Shown: positions 9,028 to 18,481, numbered from the stretch's first letter. The stretch: DNA of 64,000 bases from Thiobacillus sp. (GCA_030692355.1 JAUYCF010000012.1:1-64000); one strand, 5' to 3'. A program made the numbers and translations. The notes: a model not told the origin generated them from the sequence alone.

Positions 9028-9540
9028 CGACAAACCTGGGCAAGAAAGACGAAATCGCCTGAAAAACGAACACTTGACCGCACAAGTCGCGCCCGGGGCG
9101 GGCGTGGTTGTTGCCGATTCATCGGCTTTACAACCACGAAAGTCTCGTAAAGCAGGCTAAGGAACAGCAGCAGGAGGCCGTTCAGGGCCTCATGCGGGGC
9201 GTCTGTGACGAAATCAACGGCCACCTCGAAGCTCACGAGCAGGTTCATCATGCCACCCCGTCCCCGGATGAGCGGCTAGCCATTAACCCCATTGTTGAAT
9301 GGCTGTTTTTTAAAGGTCAAGAAAGCAGCTTTGGGTCGCGGCCTGCCGAAGGGGAAATCAGAAAGCTGCCGTTCGGTGCGTTTTCCTGGTTTATGTCCGG
9401 TAACGAATCCATAACGGAAGTGGTCGGCTGAATTTCCGGCGGCAGCTCAAACCGAGTGGACCGGCCAATCAGCACATTGCACGCGAATGACGGAAACGGG
9501 ATCGATACGCGCCGTTCCTTGGCTGCCCCGGTTCGGGCAG
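9028..9540. other. Intergenic stretch, no convincing gene
   Basis: An open frame at 9108-9431 begins with TTG, has no good ribosome binding site and its 107-residue product has no motif I recognise; it could be a small hypothetical protein or chance. The PilB fusion ends at 9027 and the remnant of the nitrate cluster comes in from the right on the other strand, so this is a zone of convergent transcription. Confidence 0.4.
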
Positions 9541-9995
9541 TCAGCTTGCCAGCAGCAGAAACAGCAACAGCAGATTCAGCGTGATCGAAGCGGCCGCGAC
9601 GAGCGGCCAGGCGCCCGCCGGGGAGCGCTCGATCGGGGGCGTGCGGCGACGCCGGAGGGGATTGGCTGCGCCGCGTTCCAGGGCGAGCAGGATTTCTTCG
9701 GCGGTCTCGAAACGCTGCGCGGGATCGCGCGCAACGGCTTTCAGGATGACGTTTTCCAGCCAGGGCGGCAGGTCGGGGCGGGTGCGGGCGGGCGGCACCG
9801 GTTCGCCGAACTTGGGATACTGAAACGGCTCGATTTCGCCATACGGGTATTTGCGCGTGAGCAGGTGATACAGGGTCGCGCCAACCGCGTACCCAGTGGG
9901 CCGAGCATCACCCGCACCATGAAGGCAATGTCGAAATACAGGAATGCGGCGAGAAGCGTCGGCGGATGGCCCGCCTTCCAGAAGTCGCGTGTCAT
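9541..9995 (-). pseudogene. Deletion fusion: NarK-type transporter start joined to Ser/Thr kinase end
   Basis: Reading leftward from 9995, the first 35 codons (MTRDFWKAGHPPTLLAAF..., ending MLGPLG) are the N-terminus of an MFS nitrate/nitrite transporter of the NarK type. At about 9894 the sequence passes, one frame over, into GYAVGATLYHLLTRKYPYGE, followed by DLPPWLENVILKAV and ARDPAQRFETAEE: the C-lobe of a bacterial Ser/Thr kinase, ending in a single membrane anchor (LNLLLLFLLLAS). In related nitrate-assimilation clusters a narK-like gene and such a kinase are neighbours (family knowledge), so an internal deletion has removed most of both. Neither half can be functional as a transporter or a kinase. 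Confidence 0.8.
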
Positions 9996-10013
9996 GGTTG
10001 TCTCCGTAGGGTT

Positions 10014-10361
10014 TCAGTCGCTGCAGGAACAGGCGGGGCGCTGCACGCTGCCTGCGAAGTCCAGCGACACGCGGCCGTTCTCGACCCGCACGGGAAATTC
10101 GCGCGCGCAGCCCTGGTCGGGCGCCACCGCCTGCCCGGAATCGAGCTCGACGTTCCAGCCGTGCATCGGGCAGGTCACCTTGCGGCCGTGCACGATGCCC
10201 TGCGACAGCGGGCCGCCCTTGTGCGGGCAGCGGTCTTCCAGCGCGAAGATTTCGTCGCCGTCGGTGCGGAACACGGCAATGTCGAGGCTGCCGTGGCGCA
10301 CCACGCGGGCCCCGAGGGGGGGGATGTCGTTCACATCCAGGACGTCGGTCCAGTTATTCAT
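10014..10361 (-). CDS. nirD: Assimilatory nitrite reductase small subunit (Rieske type)
   Basis: A 115-residue Rieske-fold protein with both [2Fe-2S] motifs intact: RCPHKGG and CPMHGW. NirD partners NirB in the cytoplasmic NADH-dependent reduction of nitrite to ammonium. It lies 14 bases downstream of nirB on the same strand, the usual order. Length is normal for the family. Confidence 0.95.
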   Translation of the reverse strand: MNNWTDVLDVNDIPPLGARVVRHGSLDIAVFRTDGDEIFALEDRCPHKGGPLSQGIVHGRKVTCPMHGWNVELDSGQAVAPDQGCAREFPVRVENGRVSLDFAGSVQRPACSCSD

Positions 10362-10375
10362 GTTCTGTTCTTTCT

Positions 10376-12826
10376 TCAGGCGGATACGGTTTCGAATTCA
10401 TGCTTCTGCTTGCCCTCTTTGGCGCGCTCGACCCACGGGTCGCGCTCTACCGACAGCGCGAACAGCAGGCGCTCGTACAGCGCGCGACGGCCTTCGGCGT
10501 CATCGAGAATCTTCTTCTTCACGTAGTCGAGGCCAACGCGCGCGATGTAGTGCACGGTGCGGTCGAGGTAGCGCGCTTCCTCGCGGTACAGTTGCAGGAA
10601 GGCGCCGGTGTACTCCAGCACTTCGTCCGGGGTTTTGAGCTTGACCAGGAACTGCGCGACTTCGGTCTTGATGCCGCCGTTGCCGCCGACGTAGATTTCC
10701 CAGCCGGAATCGACGCCGATGATGCCGATGTCCTTGATCGCGACTTCGGCGCAGTTGCGCGGGCAGCCCGACACCGCGAGCTTGACCTTGTGCGGCGCCC
10801 ACATCTTGAAAAAGACCTTCTCCAGATCGATCCCCATCTGCGTCGAGTTCTGGGTGCCGAAGCGGCACCATTCCGAGCCGACGCAGGTTTTTACCGTGCG
10901 CAGGGCCTTGCCGTACGCGTGGCCCGAGGGCATGTCGAGGTCGGCCCACACCTTCGGCAGGTCTTCCTTCTTCACGCCGAGCAGGTCGATGCGCTGGCCG
11001 CCGGTGACGTGAATTGCCGGGATGTCGTATTTCTCGGCGACCTCGGCGATGCGGCGCAGCTCGGACGGCGTCGTGTTGCCGCCCCACATGCGCGGGATCA
11101 CCGAATAGGTGCCGTCGCGCTGGATGTTGGCGTGGGCGCGTTCGTTGATGAAACGCGACTGCGGATCGTCCTCCGCCTCGCCCGGCCAGGCGGCGATCAG
11201 GTAATAGTTGAGCGCCGGCCGGCAGGACGCGCAGCCGTTGGGGGTGCGCCATTCCATGAAATTCATCACCTGCGGAATCGTCAACAGCTTGTTCTGCCGG
11301 ATCGTTGCGCGGACTTCCTCGTGGGTGTGGTCGGTGCAGCCGCACACCGACTTGGTCTTCGGCGCGGCGGAATAATCGCCGCCGGCGGTGACCGCCAGGA
11401 TCTGCTCGACCAGCCCGGTGCACGATCCGCACGAAGAGGACGCCTTGGTGTGCTTCCGCACGTCTTCCAGCGTGAACAGGCCCTTCTCGCGGATCGCCTT
11501 GACGATGTCGCCCTTGCACACGCCGTTGCAGCCGCACACCTCCATGTCGTCGGTCATGGTCGCGGCCTTGTTGATGCCCTGGTGGCCGAGGTTGCCGCAG
11601 TGGTCCTGGCCGAACATCAGGTGATCGCGCAGTTCGCTGACGTTCTTGCCGTCGCGCAGCAGCGAGAAATACCAGGCGCCGTCGACGGTATCGCCGATCA
11701 TCACGCCGCCGACCAGCTTGTCGTCCTTGATGACGAGCTTCTTGTAGACGCCGCCGATGGGATCGGAATAGAGGATCGCCTCGGTGCCCTCGCCGCCGCT
11801 GAAATCGCCGGCGGAGAACAGGTCGATGCCGGTGACCTTGAGCTTGGTCGAGGTGACCGAGCCCTGGTAGCGGCCGATGCCGTAGTGCGCCAGATGGTTG
11901 GCGCAGACACGGGCCTGCTCGAACAGGGGCGCGACCAGGCCGTAGGCGATGCCGCGGTGCGCGGCGCATTCGCCGATGGAATAGATGCGCGGGTCGAAGG
12001 TCTGCAGCGTGTCGTTGACGACGATGCCGCGGTTGCAGTGCAGCCCGGCGGATTCGGCGAGCTCGGTGTTGGGGCGGATGCCGACTGCCATCACAACCAG
12101 ATCGGCCGGGGCGGAATCGCCGTCCTTGAATTGGATCGCGGCCACTCTCCCGCTCTCTCCACGCACCAGTTCGGCCGTCTGCTTCTGCAGCAGGAACTTC
12201 ATGCCCTTTTCTTCCAGGTTTTTCTGCAGCAGGCGCGCGGCGGGCTCGTCGAGCTGGCGCTCCATCAGCCACGGGCCGATGTGCACCACGCTCACGTCCA
12301 TGCCGCGCTTCATCAGGCCGTTGGCCGCTTCGAGGCCCAGCAGGCCGCCGCCGATCACGACGGCGTGGCGATACCGGCCGGCGGCGCGAATCATCGCGTC
12401 GACATCGGCGATGTCGCGGAAGCTGACGACGCCTTCGAGGTCGGCGCCCGGCACCGGGAGGATGAAGGGCGTGGAACCGGTGGCGAGCAGCAGGCGGTCA
12501 TAGCCGGCGCGCGTGCCGTCCTCGTCTTCCACATGGCGTGCCGAGCGGTCGATCTTCACCACCTTCCTGCCCAGGTGCAGGGTGATGTTGTTTTCGCGGT
12601 ACCAGTCGAGCGGGTTCAGCACGATGTCGTCGACCGTCTGCTCGCCCGCCAGCACCGGCGACAGCAGGATGCGGTTGTAGTTGGGGTGCGGCTCGGCGCC
12701 GAACACGGTGATGTCGTAGAGGTCGGGCGCCAGCTTCAGCAGTTCCTCCAGCGTGCGCACCCCGGCCATACCGTTGCCGACCATGACCAGCTTCATTTTG
12801 GGACCGTGTCCCGCGGGCGTACTCAT
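10376..12826 (-). CDS. nirB: Assimilatory nitrite reductase large subunit
   Basis: Cytoplasmic siroheme enzyme, nitrite to ammonium with NAD(P)H. In order: FAD site VMVGNGMAGVRTLEEL, NAD site VVIGGGLLGLEAANGL, two BFD-type cysteine clusters (VCGCNGVCKGD with SCGSC, and VCGCTDH with GCASC), then the siroheme/[4Fe-4S] half with CVGSEWC and SGCPRNC. The 816-residue length is normal. An open frame runs back to 12961, but I chose 12826 (MSTPAG...) because GGTGAG sits six bases before it and upstream residues are not family-like; ATG 12832 is the alternative. A sigma-54 promoter lies about 115 bases upstream. nirD follows immediately. Confidence 0.96.
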   Translation of the reverse strand: MSTPAGHGPKMKLVMVGNGMAGVRTLEELLKLAPDLYDITVFGAEPHPNYNRILLSPVLAGEQTVDDIVLNPLDWYRENNITLHLGRKVVKIDRSARHVEDEDGTRAGYDRLLLATGSTPFILPVPGADLEGVVSFRDIADVDAMIRAAGRYRHAVVIGGGLLGLEAANGLMKRGMDVSVVHIGPWLMERQLDEPAARLLQKNLEEKGMKFLLQKQTAELVRGESGRVAAIQFKDGDSAPADLVVMAVGIRPNTELAESAGLHCNRGIVVNDTLQTFDPRIYSIGECAAHRGIAYGLVAPLFEQARVCANHLAHYGIGRYQGSVTSTKLKVTGIDLFSAGDFSGGEGTEAILYSDPIGGVYKKLVIKDDKLVGGVMIGDTVDGAWYFSLLRDGKNVSELRDHLMFGQDHCGNLGHQGINKAATMTDDMEVCGCNGVCKGDIVKAIREKGLFTLEDVRKHTKASSSCGSCTGLVEQILAVTAGGDYSAAPKTKSVCGCTDHTHEEVRATIRQNKLLTIPQVMNFMEWRTPNGCASCRPALNYYLIAAWPGEAEDDPQSRFINERAHANIQRDGTYSVIPRMWGGNTTPSELRRIAEVAEKYDIPAIHVTGGQRIDLLGVKKEDLPKVWADLDMPSGHAYGKALRTVKTCVGSEWCRFGTQNSTQMGIDLEKVFFKMWAPHKVKLAVSGCPRNCAEVAIKDIGIIGVDSGWEIYVGGNGGIKTEVAQFLVKLKTPDEVLEYTGAFLQLYREEARYLDRTVHYIARVGLDYVKKKILDDAEGRRALYERLLFALSVERDPWVERAKEGKQKHEFETVSA

Positions 12827-12910
12827 ATCCATCTCACCGCTCCAAACGTAAGACTCAAAAGGGATGACCGAGATACGCCGTTGCATTCGGCCTGCTACAA
12901 CGTGTTCAAC

Positions 12911-12926
12911 CCAAATCGATTGGGTC
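12911..12926 (-). promoter_or_regulatory. Leader hairpin in the nirB 5' untranslated region
   Basis: ACCCAA...TTGGGT arms around an ATCGA centre lie between the predicted transcription start and nirB. Position and shape would allow a role in leader regulation (for example NasT-like antitermination), but only one hairpin is evident and no nasT gene is in the window. Confidence 0.35.
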
Positions 12927-12939
12927 CTACACAGGACAT

Positions 12940-12956
12940 AAGCAATCGCTGTGCCA
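12940..12956 (-). promoter_or_regulatory. Sigma-54 promoter for nirBD
   Basis: On the minus strand TGGCAC at 12956-12951, five bases, then TTGCTT at 12945-12940. This matches the sigma-54 consensus TGGCAC-N5-TTGC at every defining base, with GG and GC at the correct 10-base separation. It is followed by a leader of about 100 bases before nirB. Confidence 0.85.
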
Positions 12957-13028
12957 TGCAAGCCGCATGCGCCAATACACTGTTTTAATTACACTTATTA
13001 TGAGACCCCGAAAACCGCCGCCCGGCCA

Positions 13029-13045
13029 CGCACCACCGCAGTGCA
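13029..13045 (-). promoter_or_regulatory. Candidate NtrC enhancer site
   Basis: Minus strand TGCACTGCGGTGGTGCG resembles the NtrC consensus TGCACC-N5-GGTGCA in both half-sites with two mismatches. It is about 75-90 bases upstream of the sigma-54 promoter, a usual enhancer distance. It also sits just 24 bases past the end of ybiB. Confidence 0.5.
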
Positions 13046-13068
13046 AAACCTCACCGCACGCACCACGC

Positions 13069-14034
13069 TTACGCGGCCGCCCGGCCGAATCCGTCCAGCG
13101 CGGTGATCGCGCGCGCCTGGTTGAGGTCCTCGGTGTAGCCCGCCGCGTACAAACACACCGCCAGCTGGTTGCGGATCGGCAGCGGCAGCGGCAGGTGCTC
13201 GCGCATGACCTGGGCGATCCACGCGCCGGTTGCCCGCGCGTCCGGCGCCGGCAAATTGGCCGGTGCGGACGCGGCCGATTGCGCCTCGTATACCGGCTGC
13301 CCCTGCCCGTCCTGCACCAGCACCATTTCCGGCCGCTGCAGCGGATCGGCGAACGCCTCGCCCTCGCAGCCCTGCAGCAGCAGCGCGTGCCCGCCCAGGG
13401 CCTCCAGCACGGTCCGCACGCCGGGCAACTCCGCGCCCGATGCCACCGGCGTCACCCGCACCGAATGCTCGCCCAGCACATCGGCCAGCAGCGCCAGACG
13501 CGTCGCCCAGCCGTCGATTCCCAACCGCGCGCGCAGGGCGAGCAGCGCCGCCAGGCCGGGACTCAGCAGGGCCACCGGGGCAAAGCCGATGCCCTCATCC
13601 AGCAACTTCGCATTGACCTGTGCCACCGTGCCGCACGGCATGACGCCGAGTTCGCGCAGCACGTAGGCGGCCGCCGTGCCGCCGCCGCCTTCGAGCACGC
13701 CGTGGATCAGCACCGGGATGCCGAAGCTTTTCAGCAGCAGCGCCAAGAGCGGGGTGAGATGGGGATGGCTGCGCACCCCGTGATAGGCCGGCAGCACCAC
13801 GGTGCGAAAAGGGCCGGGCGGCGCGGCAAGGCCGGGCAGGCGCTCAGCCAGCGCCGCGTGCAGGCCGAGCCAGGCATCCAGCCCGGGATCGTGCTGGTTG
13901 AAGGCGACCAGGAAGGCCGCGGTTTCCAGTTCCGGCACGCCGCCGTCGAGCAGCGCCGCGCCCAGCGCACGGGCATCGACAAAGCCCAGGCCTTCGCCGG
14001 CTTCGATCTGGCGGATCAGGGTGGCGTAGCTCAT
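13069..14034 (-). CDS. ybiB: YbiB family DNA-binding protein (TrpD2-like)
   Basis: A 321-residue protein with the anthranilate-phosphoribosyltransferase fold: helical N-terminal domain with LGAALLDGGVPELETAAFL, then a Rossmann-like part with LLKSFGIPVLIHG and GGGGTAAAYVLRELG. YbiB/TrpD2 proteins kept the fold but not the trp enzyme activity and bind DNA and single strands (family knowledge). It lies between nasA and nirB; this pairing with nitrate assimilation genes recurs in betaproteobacteria. Its role there is unknown. Confidence 0.8.
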   Translation of the reverse strand: MSYATLIRQIEAGEGLGFVDARALGAALLDGGVPELETAAFLVAFNQHDPGLDAWLGLHAALAERLPGLAAPPGPFRTVVLPAYHGVRSHPHLTPLLALLLKSFGIPVLIHGVLEGGGGTAAAYVLRELGVMPCGTVAQVNAKLLDEGIGFAPVALLSPGLAALLALRARLGIDGWATRLALLADVLGEHSVRVTPVASGAELPGVRTVLEALGGHALLLQGCEGEAFADPLQRPEMVLVQDGQGQPVYEAQSAASAPANLPAPDARATGAWIAQVMREHLPLPLPIRNQLAVCLYAAGYTEDLNQARAITALDGFGRAAA

Positions 14035-14090
14035 GGTTTTTTATCCGCGAAGGACGCGAAGAAACGCGAAGGAGAGCCACTGCCAAAGCC

Positions 14091-14230
14091 GTCATCGCGA
14101 GGAGCGCAGCGACGTGGCATACGATTCCACACGTGCTTCAGCACGTAGTGGATCGGAGTCCCCTTGTGGGGCGATCCAGAATGACGCGGCAAACCAGGGA
14201 ACTGGATTGCTTCGCTTTGCTCGCAATGAC
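14091..14230. repeat. Interspersed palindromic repeat (GTCATCGCGAGGAGCG core)
   Basis: The gap between ybiB and nasA opens with GTCATCGCGAGGAGCGCAGC and closes with GCTCGCAATGAC, the same core as in elements at 2788, 42013 and 56591. A shorter palindrome ACGTGCTTCAGCACGT is nested. No obvious terminal repeats or target duplication here. Confidence 0.6.
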
Positions 14231-14248
14231 AAAGAAGATGCGGGTCTA

Positions 14249-16930
14249 TCACGCCGCCGCCCGCCTGGCCGACAACAGCCGCTTCAGTTCGGGCACGCAC
14301 GAGCCGCATTCGCTGCCGCATTTCAGTTCTGATTGCAGCGCAGCCAGGCTGGCGCCTGCGGCAATTGCCGCGACGATGTCGGGCTCGGCCACATTCAGGC
14401 AATTGCACACGATGCGGCCGCGCGCCGCGCCGCCAGCGGGCGGACGCGCCACCGGCGCCAGCATCCAGGCGCGCAGCGAGGCCGCATCGACGCCCTCGAC
14501 GATGACATCGCGCAGCCAGTCGAAGGCGGCGGTCTCGCCGGTGAGACGCGCGGCGGTCACCTTGCCAGCGTCCACCCGCACGCGCTTGGAAATGCCGTGC
14601 GGGCTGTCCTGGTAATGCATCACTGCGAGCGGATCGTCCAGCCCCAGCGCGGCGTCGAGCGCGGCCAGCATGGCGTCGGGCAGCGGCTGCGTATGCGCCA
14701 GGCGCAGCGTCAGCACGTCCCGGTCGCGTCCCGCCAGCCCGGCGGCGGCGTAGTTGCAGGCGCGCAGCAGCGGCTGCACGGCGTCGAGCAGCCTGGTGCC
14801 GTCGCCCACCGCCAGCGCGGCCATGCGCCAGGGCAGCTCGGCCTTCGCCACCTGCACCGCGGCATGCTTGAGCTCGGGCTGCTTCGACACCGCGTCGAAC
14901 AGCGGCAGGGTGAGCGCGTTGATGCCGAGTCCGCCCATGAAGCGCGCGCCCCAGTGCATCGGCAGGAAGCACTGGCCGGGGCGCACGCTGTCGCTGGCTT
15001 CGGCGACCACGATCACCTCGCCGCGGCGGCTTTTCACCTGCACCAGATCGCCGGATTTCAGCCGCCGCAGTTCGAGGTCGCGCACATTCATCGCCAGCGC
15101 CGGCGTGTCGGCATGGGCGAACAGGCGCGCCACGCGACCGGTGCGGCTCATCGCGTGCCACTGGTCGCGCAGGCGGCCGGTATTAAGGTGCAGCGGATAG
15201 CGCGCGTCGATGGCTTCGGCCACCGGGCGATACGGCGCGGCATGAAAGCGTGCGCGACCGCTTTCCGTCGGATAGACGCCGTCGGCGTACAAGCGCGCCT
15301 GGCCAGACAAGGCGCCCTCGGGGAACGGCCACTGCTGCGGGCCGGCATCGAGCAGCGCGTAGCTCAGGCCGGTGATGTCGAGATCGCGCCCGCGCGTGGT
15401 TTCGCGATGCTCGTCGAACACGGCTTCGGCGCTGTCGTAGGGAAACAGCCGCGCGCCCTTCTCCGGCAGCAGCCGCCGCGCAAAATCGCACACGATGGCC
15501 CAGTCGGCGCGCGCTTCCCCCGGCGCCGGCACGGCGGCGTGCACGCGCGAAATGCGGCGCTCGGAATTGCTCATGGTGCCGTCGGTTTCGCCCCAGGTGG
15601 AAGCCGGCAGCAGCACGTCGGCGAACGGCGCGGTTTCGGTGTCGGCAAAGGCTTCCTGCAACACCACGCATTCGGCTGCCTGCAGGGCTTCGTGGATCCG
15701 GTTCTGGTCGGGCAGCGACTGCGCGGGGTTGGTGCAGGCGATCCAGATCGCACGGATCTCGCCGCGCCGCACCGCGTCGAACATTTCCACTGCGGTCTTG
15801 CCCGGTGTCGCCGGTACGTCGTCCACCCCCCACAGCCGCGCGACTTCGGCGCGGTGTTCCGGGTTGGCCAGGTCGCGGTGCGCCGACAGCAGGTTCGCCA
15901 GCCCGCCCACTTCGCGCCCGCCCATCGCGTTGGGCTGGCCGGTGAGCGACAGCGGCGCGGCGCCGGGTTTGCCGATCTGCCCTGTGGCGAGATGCAGGTT
16001 GATCAGCGCGGCATTCTTGTCGACACCGCAGCTCGACTGGTTGAGCCCTTGGCAATACAAGGACAGCGTCGGGCCGGCGGCGAACCAGCGCGCCGCCTGC
16101 ACGATGTCGGCCGCCGCCACGCCGCAAATCGCCGCGGCCTTCTCCGGCGTGTAGTCGCGCACCAGGCCGCGCAGCGCTTCCCAGCCCTCGGTGTGCGCGG
16201 CGATGGCGGCGCGGTCGATCAGCTCTTCCCACAGCATCACGTTCAACATGGCGTGATACAGCGCAACGTCGGTGCCGGGCAGGATGGCAAGGTGCAGGTC
16301 GGCCTCGGCTGCGGTGTCGGTGCGGCGCGGGTCGACCACGATCAGCTTCTGATTCGGGTTGGCCTGGCGCGCCGCCTCGATGCGGCGGAACAGGATCGGG
16401 TGCGCGTACGCCGTGTTCGAGCCGGCGATGAAGATCGTCCCGGCAGCCTCGATGTCGTCGTAACACCCCGGCGGCGAATCGGCGCCCAGTGTCGCCTTGT
16501 AGCCCGCCACCGCGGACGACATGCACAGGCGCGAATTGGTGTCGACATTGTTGGTGCCGATCAGCCCCTTGGCGAGCTTGTTGAAGACGTAGTAGGCCTC
16601 GGTGGTGAGCTGTCCGGAAATATAGAAGGCGACGGCGTCGGGGCCGTGCGCGTCGATCACCGCGCGGAATTTCTCCGCGACGTGGTCGAGCGCCGCGTCC
16701 CAGCGCACTCGCCGGCGCGGCAACGCGCGGTCGGCGCGCAGTTCCGGAAAAAGCGCGCGCCCGGACGCCTGCGCCGACAGATGCAGCGCCGCGCCCTTGG
16801 TGCACAGCTTGCCGCGGTTGGCCGGATGCATGGGGTCGCCGCGCACGCCGGCGATCTTCCCGGCGTCGGCCTCGATCAGCACCCCGCAGCCGGTGCCGCA
16901 ATAACAACAGACGGATGAAACGACAGACAT
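14249..16930 (-). CDS. nasA: Assimilatory nitrate reductase catalytic subunit
   Basis: An 893-residue molybdopterin oxidoreductase reducing nitrate to nitrite in the cytoplasm. The N-terminal [4Fe-4S] motif is CCYCGTGCGVL with the fourth Cys in GKLCTKG. The Mo-bis-MGD domains follow, including the MGD-binding C-terminal piece (LNTGRLRDQWHAMSRTGR). A BFD-like [2Fe-2S] domain ends the protein (VCNCLNV, CGSECGSC), the form of Klebsiella NasA that takes electrons from a NasC-type reductase; no separate NasC gene is seen nearby. First gene of the minus-strand nitrate set. Length is normal and no frame disruption is seen. Confidence 0.95.
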   Translation of the reverse strand: MSVVSSVCCYCGTGCGVLIEADAGKIAGVRGDPMHPANRGKLCTKGAALHLSAQASGRALFPELRADRALPRRRVRWDAALDHVAEKFRAVIDAHGPDAVAFYISGQLTTEAYYVFNKLAKGLIGTNNVDTNSRLCMSSAVAGYKATLGADSPPGCYDDIEAAGTIFIAGSNTAYAHPILFRRIEAARQANPNQKLIVVDPRRTDTAAEADLHLAILPGTDVALYHAMLNVMLWEELIDRAAIAAHTEGWEALRGLVRDYTPEKAAAICGVAAADIVQAARWFAAGPTLSLYCQGLNQSSCGVDKNAALINLHLATGQIGKPGAAPLSLTGQPNAMGGREVGGLANLLSAHRDLANPEHRAEVARLWGVDDVPATPGKTAVEMFDAVRRGEIRAIWIACTNPAQSLPDQNRIHEALQAAECVVLQEAFADTETAPFADVLLPASTWGETDGTMSNSERRISRVHAAVPAPGEARADWAIVCDFARRLLPEKGARLFPYDSAEAVFDEHRETTRGRDLDITGLSYALLDAGPQQWPFPEGALSGQARLYADGVYPTESGRARFHAAPYRPVAEAIDARYPLHLNTGRLRDQWHAMSRTGRVARLFAHADTPALAMNVRDLELRRLKSGDLVQVKSRRGEVIVVAEASDSVRPGQCFLPMHWGARFMGGLGINALTLPLFDAVSKQPELKHAAVQVAKAELPWRMAALAVGDGTRLLDAVQPLLRACNYAAAGLAGRDRDVLTLRLAHTQPLPDAMLAALDAALGLDDPLAVMHYQDSPHGISKRVRVDAGKVTAARLTGETAAFDWLRDVIVEGVDAASLRAWMLAPVARPPAGGAARGRIVCNCLNVAEPDIVAAIAAGASLAALQSELKCGSECGSCVPELKRLLSARRAAA

Positions 16931-17107
16931 GGTGGCTCCTCGCCCTGTCTGTCAGCAGAGTCTGTGCCAGGGCGCGGCAGCGCAGTGAATTCAAGGGCTT
17001 GACGATATTCGGCTGGGCGCGATGCGAACGATGCGCTCAACCGCAGTGCACGGGCGGCACGGCGTGCTGCAAATTGGTGCGCCTTCTCTCAGGCCGTCCT
17101 GATATTT

Positions 17108-18481
17108 CTATTTTTTGAGACTGGGGCGGGTGCTGATCCGGGAAAGGTTGCCGCCGCTCTTTTTGGCCTCGTACATTGCTTCGTCGGCATGTCGAATCAG
17201 TTGCATATGATCGTCCCCATGCTCCGGATACAGTGCGACACCAATGCTCAGCGAGATATGCACCGGCTGAGCGGCCAGTGCAAAGGGCCGCTCGAGGGCA
17301 ACCCGGATCTCTTCGGCGATCGACAAGACCTGTTCCCGCAGCGAAATGCCGTTCAGCAGCACCAGAAACTCGTCGCCACCGACGCGCCCGATCGTATCCG
17401 AGCTGCGTACGCATTGCCGGAGACGACGCGCCGCTTCCTGCAGCAAGAGATCGCCGACGTGATGCCCCAGGGTGTCGTTCACCTGTTTGAATTTGTCCAG
17501 ATCGAGGTACAGCACGGCAAGTCGTGTCTGGTTCCGCTCAGCCAGGCGTAACGCGGTTTGCAGGCGATCATGGAACAGTTCGCGGTTGGGCAGGCCGGTC
17601 AGCGGATCGTGCTGCGCGATGTGCTGCAGCCACGTCTCCATCTGCTTGCGTTCGATCACCGGCGTGATCTGGCGGGCGACGAACTGCAGCAGCTCGATAT
17701 CCTTGTTGGCATATCGCGCCTCAGCGCAATCGCTCTGCACCACCAGGGCGCCGATGACGCCCTTCTTTGCGCAGAGCGGAACGCCAAGCCAGCTCGACGA
17801 ATCCCCGCCGGCATCGGACGGGTTGCGCCCGGCCAGACCCTGGCCGCGATTCGCTGAAACCAGCAGAGCCTGTCCGCTGCGGATGACCTCTGCGATCCGC
17901 GTCGTTGGATCCAGCTTTTGCGGCGCAGGCGCCTCATCGTATTCATCGACATGGTAAGGAAAGGTCAGCTCGTCCTTGTCTTTATCGTATAGCGCGACGA
18001 AGAAATTGGCTGCCGGCAATAACTCGCCGAGGACGCGATGTATCGATTGAAACAAGGCGGCCAGATCTTCGGCGGCATGTGCCGCGTCGGAAATTGCATA
18101 GAGCGCGGCCTGGAGGGATTCGGCGCGCTTGCGTTCCGTGATGTCCCGCGCCACGGCCACCCTCACCTGATGCGTCTCCGACCAGCGGGCCGACCACATG
18201 ATATGCACGACCTGGCCGTCCTTGCGCACATAGCGGTTCTCGAAATAGGGCAGGAGACGTCCGTCCAAAATTTCATCGACCACCTGCAGCGTCCTCGCCC
18301 GGTCCTCGTGAAACACGAAATCGATCATCGGCCGGCCGACCATTTCCTCCGGTGGGTAACCGAAAATGCGTTCGCCTGCGGCACTGATGAAAGTAAAGCG
18401 TCCCTCTGGGTCTACGACGCAGACCGCATCGAGCAGCAGATCCATGACTTTGCTTGGGGGAACGAGGCTGTTTGTTTTCAT
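17108..18481 (-). CDS. PAS-GAF-GGDEF diguanylate cyclase
   Basis: Makes c-di-GMP from GTP. A PAS domain near the N-terminus (LLLDAVCVVDPEGRFTF, then a PAC-like region ending WSARWSETHQVRVAVARDIT), a GAF domain (about 150-290) and a GGDEF domain with the intact catalytic motif GRVGGDEFLVLL. No membrane helix, so it senses an intracellular cue. The frame is open to 18586, but residues before M at 18481 are not domain-like. It sits alone on the minus strand, divergent from the MFS gene, and could feed c-di-GMP to the effectors in the first 9 kb. Confidence 0.92.
   Translation of the reverse strand: MKTNSLVPPSKVMDLLLDAVCVVDPEGRFTFISAAGERIFGYPPEEMVGRPMIDFVFHEDRARTLQVVDEILDGRLLPYFENRYVRKDGQVVHIMWSARWSETHQVRVAVARDITERKRAESLQAALYAISDAAHAAEDLAALFQSIHRVLGELLPAANFFVALYDKDKDELTFPYHVDEYDEAPAPQKLDPTTRIAEVIRSGQALLVSANRGQGLAGRNPSDAGGDSSSWLGVPLCAKKGVIGALVVQSDCAEARYANKDIELLQFVARQITPVIERKQMETWLQHIAQHDPLTGLPNRELFHDRLQTALRLAERNQTRLAVLYLDLDKFKQVNDTLGHHVGDLLLQEAARRLRQCVRSSDTIGRVGGDEFLVLLNGISLREQVLSIAEEIRVALERPFALAAQPVHISLSIGVALYPEHGDDHMQLIRHADEAMYEAKKSGGNLSRISTRPSLKK

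Noticed and set aside
9108-9431. 107-codon open frame as a gene
   Set aside because: TTG start, no ribosome site, no recognisable motif; kept only as a note in the intergenic entry.
10400-12988. 862-codon open frame antisense to nirB
   Set aside because: High GC leaves stop-free antisense frames; no domain is visible and nirB opposite is unmistakable.
14333-16918. 861-codon open frame antisense to nasA
   Set aside because: Same cause; composition (Arg/His/Gly-rich) is that of a shadow frame.
16931-17107. Sigma-54 promoter before nasA
   Set aside because: A GG...GC pair on the minus strand is one base too far apart for the sigma-54 consensus.
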